Part shown: positions 60,115-64,000 of the stretch, piece after piece
Position numbering within the stretch: the stretch's first letter is position 1
Layout of the letters: each line of letters starts with the position of its first letter
Source: Nitrospinaceae bacterium
GTDB lineage: Bacteria > Nitrospinota > Nitrospinia > Nitrospinales > Nitrospinaceae
Reading direction: 5' to 3'
NCBI GenBank assembly: GCA_028278405.1
Contig: JANQEK010000034.1
Coordinates: forward strand, 1-64,000
Length of the DNA stretch: 64,000 nt
Made by a program: the position numbers and the translations under genes
Notes under the pieces: generated by a model
Databases searched by the model: none
The model's input: only the letters and a program-made list of their open reading frames with translations
Told to the model about the DNA's origin: nothing

Positions 60115-61140
60115 CTAGAAAGTATACTGAAGAGCAAAAATGAACTGCTGATCTTTATCTTCAACCGTTGGTGCCGGGTCGGAGTTTTGATCAAATATAT
60201 GCGTTAGTTTAAAGGACCAGCCCTTGCCCAGTTGCGAGATCAGAGAGGCTTCATTACGGAGCCGGTATTCTTTAGGCTCCTCAAAACTGGGATAGTAAAG
60301 CAGATAGTTTTTGAACAGAAGATTCTCAAGAAGTTGATAGGAATAAGTTAGCCCAATTCTCCCGGACATGAATTGATCGTCCATTCCCATATCCAGGTCT
60401 TCCGAGAAGTAAGTGATTCCCGCTTCCACTTCGAGAGTTTTTACGGAGTCATTCCAAATCCGGTAGCCCAAACCCCAACCGATAATGGCACGGAGATTGA
60501 GGTCCTTGAATTCGTCCTTCAGCAATTCTAGGCTCAGCCCGGTAAAAAAGCTGTCCGTGAAAAAGTGATCGAATTTGAGGGCGCCAAAAGTATTGCGGGC
60601 TGTAACGGTTCCCGTGTCTTCGGCATAGTTGTGGAGAAAACGAATTTGGAATCGGTCATGTTCCCAATCTCTTTTGGCGTCGAATCCGACACTGACACTG
60701 GTTCGTTCTACATTACCGGTTTGAACCGTGCCGCCTGCGGCAAAATTGCCGGACCAACCCCCCGGAGGTTCGTTGATGTTTTTTACTTGATCCCACTGAA
60801 TAGGAACGGTTTCTCCGATCGGCTCCAGGATGATGGCCACTTTTCCGTCATCCAGCGTGGTCAGCTTTCCCGTCAGGATCGAGTCATTGGTCATTTTTAT
60901 GGTGACCGCTTTATCCGTTGAAATGCTTTTGATTTTGTCGACCGGAATTTTAATTTTGTCGGCATAGGCTGTAGAAAATATCACCGTCCCATTTTCAAGA
61001 GTAGAAACGGTGCCCTGCAGAGCATTGCCGTCACCGAATTCAATTTTATCTGCAAGGGCGGGAGAAATCCCCACACCAGTCGTCAATGTGAGGAATATGA
61101 AAAGAGCTGCTGCTTTGATCAACGTTTTCGGAAGAGTCAT
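60115..61140 (-). CDS. DUF481 outer-membrane beta-barrel protein
   Basis: 341 residues with a signal peptide ending ALA|D. An N-terminal domain (about 32-130) of short beta repeats (GNALQGTVSTLENGTVIFSTAYADKIKIP) is followed by a DUF481 (YdiY-like) beta barrel with alternating hydrophobic strands and a C-terminal phenylalanine (ALQYTF), the outer-membrane insertion signal. Function unknown; related proteins respond to acid or salt. Confidence 0.88.
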   Translation of the reverse strand: MTLPKTLIKAAALFIFLTLTTGVGISPALADKIEFGDGNALQGTVSTLENGTVIFSTAYADKIKIPVDKIKSISTDKAVTIKMTNDSILTGKLTTLDDGKVAIILEPIGETVPIQWDQVKNINEPPGGWSGNFAAGGTVQTGNVERTSVSVGFDAKRDWEHDRFQIRFLHNYAEDTGTVTARNTFGALKFDHFFTDSFFTGLSLELLKDEFKDLNLRAIIGWGLGYRIWNDSVKTLEVEAGITYFSEDLDMGMDDQFMSGRIGLTYSYQLLENLLFKNYLLYYPSFEEPKEYRLRNEASLISQLGKGWSFKLTHIFDQNSDPAPTVEDKDQQFIFALQYTF

Positions 61141-61285
61141 TTAGAGGCCCTCGAGTTATTCAGAATAACCACGCAATTTTTTGGGAAAGGAGTTTGTAAC
61201 CCATTTTGGGCAGTGAGTCAAGACAGACCGGCCAAAATCTACCCCTATATTGGTATAAGGAGGGTAATTATTTAAAAAATGGAGG

Positions 61286-62122
61286 TTAAATCCGGATGGT
61301 GATGCCCTTGTCTGCGAGGTAACGCTTGGTTTCGGGGATGGTAATTTCCTTGAAATGGAAAATTGAGGCGGCGAGGACGGCATCGGCTTTTCCCTCTACA
61401 ATCCCCTGGTACATGTGCTCCAGGGTTCCCGCGCCACCTGAAGCGATCACCGGAATGGTTGTGGCTTCGGACACCGCTGAATTGAGTTCCACGTCGTAAC
61501 CCTGTTTGGTCCCGTCGCGATCCATGCTGGTCAACAGAATTTCTCCGGCGCCGTATTCTTCCATAAGCTGAGCCCATTGGATTACCTGAATCCCGGTTGG
61601 GTTCCGGCCGCCATGCGTGAACACTTCCCATGTGGGTGTGGGCGGGGCAGGGCGCTGGAACAAGTCTGGATGATTGCTTTCCCAATCGACCGGTGGATCA
61701 ATTTTCGGGCTGTCGGTTTCGACCTGTTTGGCGTCGATGGCGACAACGATGCATTGACTTCCAAATCGTTGAGCAGCTTGTTGCACGAATTCCGGATTAT
61801 GTACAGCGGCGGTGTTGATGGCCACCTTGTCGGCCCCCGCCTTCAAAAGATTGCGGATATCCTCCAGGGTGCGCACACCGCCGCCAACAGTGAGCGGCAT
61901 GAACACTTTTTCAGCGGTCCGGGCCACCACGTCGAGAATGATATTGCGTTTTTCGTGCGAAGCGGTGATATCGAGAAAAGTCAATTCGTCGGCGCCTTCC
62001 GCTTCGTAGGCGGCGGCGCATTCCACCGGATCACCGGCGTCCCGCAGGTTGACAAACTGCACGCCTTTGACCACGCGGCCGTCTTTGACATCCAGGCAGG
62101 GAATGATTCGTTTAGCCAGCAT
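61286..62122 (-). CDS. hisF: Imidazole glycerol phosphate synthase cyclase subunit with insertion
   Basis: 278 residues from [20 protein letters not shown], about 25 longer than usual. Catalytic Asp residues of HisF are present (CLDV and SMDRDGT), as are the phosphate-binding GGGVRT and ASGGAGT loops. Between IDAKQ and WEVFTHGG there is an extra Pro-rich segment (VETDSPK...RPAPPTPT) in the beta5 loop region at the mouth of the barrel. It makes IGP and AICAR with HisH in histidine synthesis. Start overlaps the end of hisA. Confidence 0.95.
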   Translation of the reverse strand: MLAKRIIPCLDVKDGRVVKGVQFVNLRDAGDPVECAAAYEAEGADELTFLDITASHEKRNIILDVVARTAEKVFMPLTVGGGVRTLEDIRNLLKAGADKVAINTAAVHNPEFVQQAAQRFGSQCIVVAIDAKQVETDSPKIDPPVDWESNHPDLFQRPAPPTPTWEVFTHGGRNPTGIQVIQWAQLMEEYGAGEILLTSMDRDGTKQGYDVELNSAVSEATTIPVIASGGAGTLEHMYQGIVEGKADAVLAASIFHFKEITIPETKRYLADKGITIRI

Positions 62123-62846
62123 GGTCACGCACCTGTTTCAATGCTTCTTTGAAATCGAGTCTCTTATCATACAGAGCTTTGCCGGTGATCATGCCTTCGA
62201 CGCCCTCCGATTGAAGAGGTAAAAGGCCGACGACATCCTGTATTCCGCTGATACCGCCGGATGCGATGACGGGCAGGGAAGTGGCTTGGGCAAATTGCCG
62301 GATGCTGTCTAGGTTGGGGCCCTGCAACATGCCATCCCGGCTGATGTCGGTAAAAATAAAACCCGCGACCCCCAGGGGTTCCATGGTTCGTGCAAGATCG
62401 GCGGCTTTTTGCTCCGAAACTTCCGTCCAGCCTTTAACGGCAACCTTGCCGTCCTGGGCATCGATGCCGATCATGATTTTTCCCGGAAATTGTTTACAGG
62501 CTTCCTCGACAAAGGCCGGATCTTCGTGTGCAATGGTGCCCAGTATGACCCGGTAGACACCTGCATTGACATAAGAGGAAATCGCTTCAATCGATCGAAT
62601 ACCCCCTCCCACTTGGATATCCACGGTGCTGCTGTATATGATGTCTTTGATAATGCTGGAGTTTTTGGGCAGGCCCTGAAAAGCGCCGTCCAAATCCACT
62701 ACATGGATGAGCTGGGCGCCTTGCTCATCCCAATGTTCAGCCATGGCCCGGGGATCGTCCGAATAGACGGTTTCCTGATCCTCCTTACCCTGGGTCAGTC
62801 GGACGCATTTGCCGCCTTTGATATCCACTGCGGGAATAATTTTCAC
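62112..62846 (-). CDS. hisA: Phosphoribosyl-formimino AICAR ribotide isomerase
   Basis: 244 residues, standard length. Starts [17 protein letters not shown] (catalytic Asp8), and [10 protein letters not shown] and [13 protein letters not shown] (second catalytic Asp) and ASGGISG are in place. Performs the Amadori rearrangement in histidine synthesis. It precedes hisF with an 11-base overlap; hisH and others are not in the window. Confidence 0.97.
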   Translation of the reverse strand: MKIIPAVDIKGGKCVRLTQGKEDQETVYSDDPRAMAEHWDEQGAQLIHVVDLDGAFQGLPKNSSIIKDIIYSSTVDIQVGGGIRSIEAISSYVNAGVYRVILGTIAHEDPAFVEEACKQFPGKIMIGIDAQDGKVAVKGWTEVSEQKAADLARTMEPLGVAGFIFTDISRDGMLQGPNLDSIRQFAQATSLPVIASGGISGIQDVVGLLPLQSEGVEGMITGKALYDKRLDFKEALKQVRDHAG

Positions 62847-63011
62847 TCGATAATCCTTCCTTTAAAACTTCATTGTATGTGATAAACCGGAGAATTATAA
62901 GGGGGGCTGACAGGGGGTGTCAATGAATCCCGAAATAAAAACCGGATGCTATTTACAGGCTTTTTGGGTTAGAATCATCCAATTTTCAGCCCTAAAAAGA
63001 CAGGATGACTT

Positions 63012-63557
63012 ATGAATGTAACTGAATCGCGCTTAAAGGGAGTTTATCTCATCAAGCCCAAGGTTTTTGAAGACTCGCGCGGTTTTTTTCTCGAGACTTA
63101 TAACCAGAACAGATATGCGCAGCACGGAATCGATGTGAATTTTGTCCAGGATAATTACGCCCGTTCCACCCGCGGCATCCTCAGGGGCATGCATTACCAG
63201 ATCAAGCAGGGTCAGGACAAGCTGGTTTCGGTGCCTCAGGGAGAGGTATTTGATGTGGTGGTGGACCTCCGCAAGGATTCTCCCACGTTCGGTCAATGGG
63301 AAGGGTTTGAACTTTCTTCGAAAAATAAGCATCAATTGTTTGTGCCGATTGGTTTTGCTCACGGGTATTGCGTCATCAGCGATATCGCTGAATTCATGTA
63401 CAAATGCTCCAACTTTTATTACCCGGAGGATGAGGGTGGCTTGATCTGGAATGATCCGAAGGTGGGAATCCGGTGGCCGATCGAGGATCCTATTCTTTCG
63501 GAAAAAGACCAAAATCACCCCCTGTTAGACAAAGCCGTTCTTCCGGATTTAAGGTGA
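63012..63557 (+). CDS. rmlC: dTDP-4-dehydrorhamnose 3,5-epimerase
   Basis: 181 residues, usual length. FEDSRGFFLETYNQNRY, FVQDNYARSTRGILRGMHYQ with the catalytic His, VVDLRKDSPTFGQWEGFELS and PIGFAHGYCVISD are the RmlC motifs; the C-terminal YYPEDEGGLIWNDPKVGIRWP is diagnostic. Third step of dTDP-L-rhamnose synthesis, for LPS or exopolysaccharide. The other rml genes are not in view, and the gene stands alone. Confidence 0.96.
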   Translation: MNVTESRLKGVYLIKPKVFEDSRGFFLETYNQNRYAQHGIDVNFVQDNYARSTRGILRGMHYQIKQGQDKLVSVPQGEVFDVVVDLRKDSPTFGQWEGFELSSKNKHQLFVPIGFAHGYCVISDIAEFMYKCSNFYYPEDEGGLIWNDPKVGIRWPIEDPILSEKDQNHPLLDKAVLPDLR

Positions 63558-63689
63558 ACCCGGAGCACGGTTTTCAGGCTTTTTTTGCCAGCTGATTCTA
63601 TATGCCGATAAATCAATAGATTACCCCGCCAAGGCTACAAACCCTTGCAAAATAAAAGGTTGGTTGCTTATTTTTTTCCCTCGACTCCC

Positions 63690-63716
63690 TCAGGTTTCGG
63701 ATATTTTTGCCGATAA
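63690..63716 (+). promoter_or_regulatory. Sigma28-like promoter
   Basis: TCAGGTTT-N11-GCCGATAA. The -10 is consensus and the -35 shares GTTT with TAAAGTTT. It lies 57 bases before the start codon of the partial gene, which would put that gene in the late flagellar regulon. Confidence 0.7.
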
Positions 63717-63773
63717 AGAATGCAGGAAAGACCCAATTCTGCCCTGTTCATTAGTAAGAAGGCGTAAGGATTC

Positions 63774-64000
63774 ATGGATATTCAGGTTTTGAACGAAATT
63801 GCGAATCAGGTTCGGCAAGCCTCACTTTCCCAGGTGAGACCACCGGTTTCCACTAACCCTCAGCTCAAGGCGTTGAAAGGGAACCCGGTATTTGCGCAGG
63901 AAAACCCTGCAACTCAAACGCTGGAAGAGTCTCCGGACCAAACCCAGGATTCGGTTTCTCCCGACATCTCATCGGTTGCTCGAGCGGCCTCTACCTATTC
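63774..64000 (+). CDS. Start of a probable late flagellar gene (partial)
   Basis: The ATG follows TAAGGATTC and the frame is open to the end of the window (75 codons seen). The visible part is polar, rich in Gln, Ser and Pro (MDIQVLNEIANQVRQ...), with no signal peptide. Not identifiable alone; the sigma28-like promoter and the two flagellins nearby suggest a filament-related protein such as FlaG, which is a guess. Confidence 0.6.
   Translation, partial: MDIQVLNEIANQVRQASLSQVRPPVSTNPQLKALKGNPVFAQENPATQTLEESPDQTQDSVSPDISSVARAASTY

Noticed and set aside
63601-63614. Second sigma28 promoter at the isolated GCCGATAA
   Set aside because: The -10-like octamer is present, but nothing resembling TAAA or GTTT lies at the right distance upstream.

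Overview
The window looks like chromosomal DNA of a mid-GC, Gram-negative, flagellated bacterium. Its best match to what I know is the Nitrospina lineage (Nitrospinota, marine nitrite oxidisers). That placement is inference. It rests on two cytochrome c / ethylbenzene-dehydrogenase-type heme-b proteins of the kind proposed as NXR gamma subunits, the abundance of DUF1566 (Lcl) and NHL-propeller proteins, a heptose/LPS operon, paired flagellins and general gene style. No rRNA, tRNA, transposase, integrase, phage gene or CRISPR array was seen.

Layout. 1-4130 (+): tail of a VCBS/FG-GAP protein, a secreted unknown, a diheme cytochrome c/EB_dh protein and an acidic NHL-like propeller. 4268-10649 (-): a lipoprotein, then a four-gene set of two radical SAM proteins (one with an odd CX7CX2C cluster motif, one B12-binding type), a MidA-like methyltransferase and a TPR protein. 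10843-21572 (+): an accessory island opened by a near-perfect sigma70 promoter, holding NHL, TPR, LRR and acidic proteins, eight DUF1566 proteins (nine domains), a UXX-star glutaredoxin-like protein, a SEC-C protein and a parvulin without signal peptide. 21679-32959: serine biosynthesis (serA plus class V aminotransferase), RDD membrane protein, an acidic zinc-ribbon protein with a possibly leaderless start, lhgO, dGTPase, two YbjQ-like proteins, an M48 protease, a 34-residue membrane ORF with its own terminator, a TPR-trypsin protein and a degenerate YkuD-like protein.

32988-36224 (-): an operon of diheme cytochrome c/EB_dh, a formylglycine-generating-enzyme-like protein and a Tat-exported MsrP-like molybdenum protein, with no MsrQ. 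36333-37522: LOG-family hydrolase and Nfu scaffold. 37692-41059 (-): a six-gene operon with a CarH/LitR-type B12 photoreceptor-repressor; its promoter carries one palindrome between -35 and -10 and another just downstream. 41401-44998: a sigma54 enhancer-binding protein divergent from a VOC-pirin-nitroreductase operon that has a GG-N10-GC sigma54 promoter and upstream palindromic sites. 45091-48808 (+): tightly coupled heptose-nucleotidyl-transferase, heptosyltransferase, Gfo/Idh/MocA and radical SAM genes. 48812-50721: macro domain, dUTPase, then about 830 bases without a protein gene but with a 13-bp perfect long-range stem, a candidate structured RNA.

50722-56662 (-): GldFG-like ABC system and a small membrane protein. 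56806-58852 (-): two flagellins with sigma28 promoters. 59151-64000: LD-carboxypeptidase, DUF481 outer membrane protein, hisA-hisF (HisF carries an unusual insertion), rmlC, and the start of a gene behind a sigma28-like promoter.

The most promising candidates for undescribed biology are the acidic NHL/TPR/DUF1566 island, the CarH-controlled operon, the sigma54-controlled VOC-pirin-nitroreductase operon, the two-radical-SAM cluster and the structured RNA. All calls are by eye from motifs; no database search was possible.
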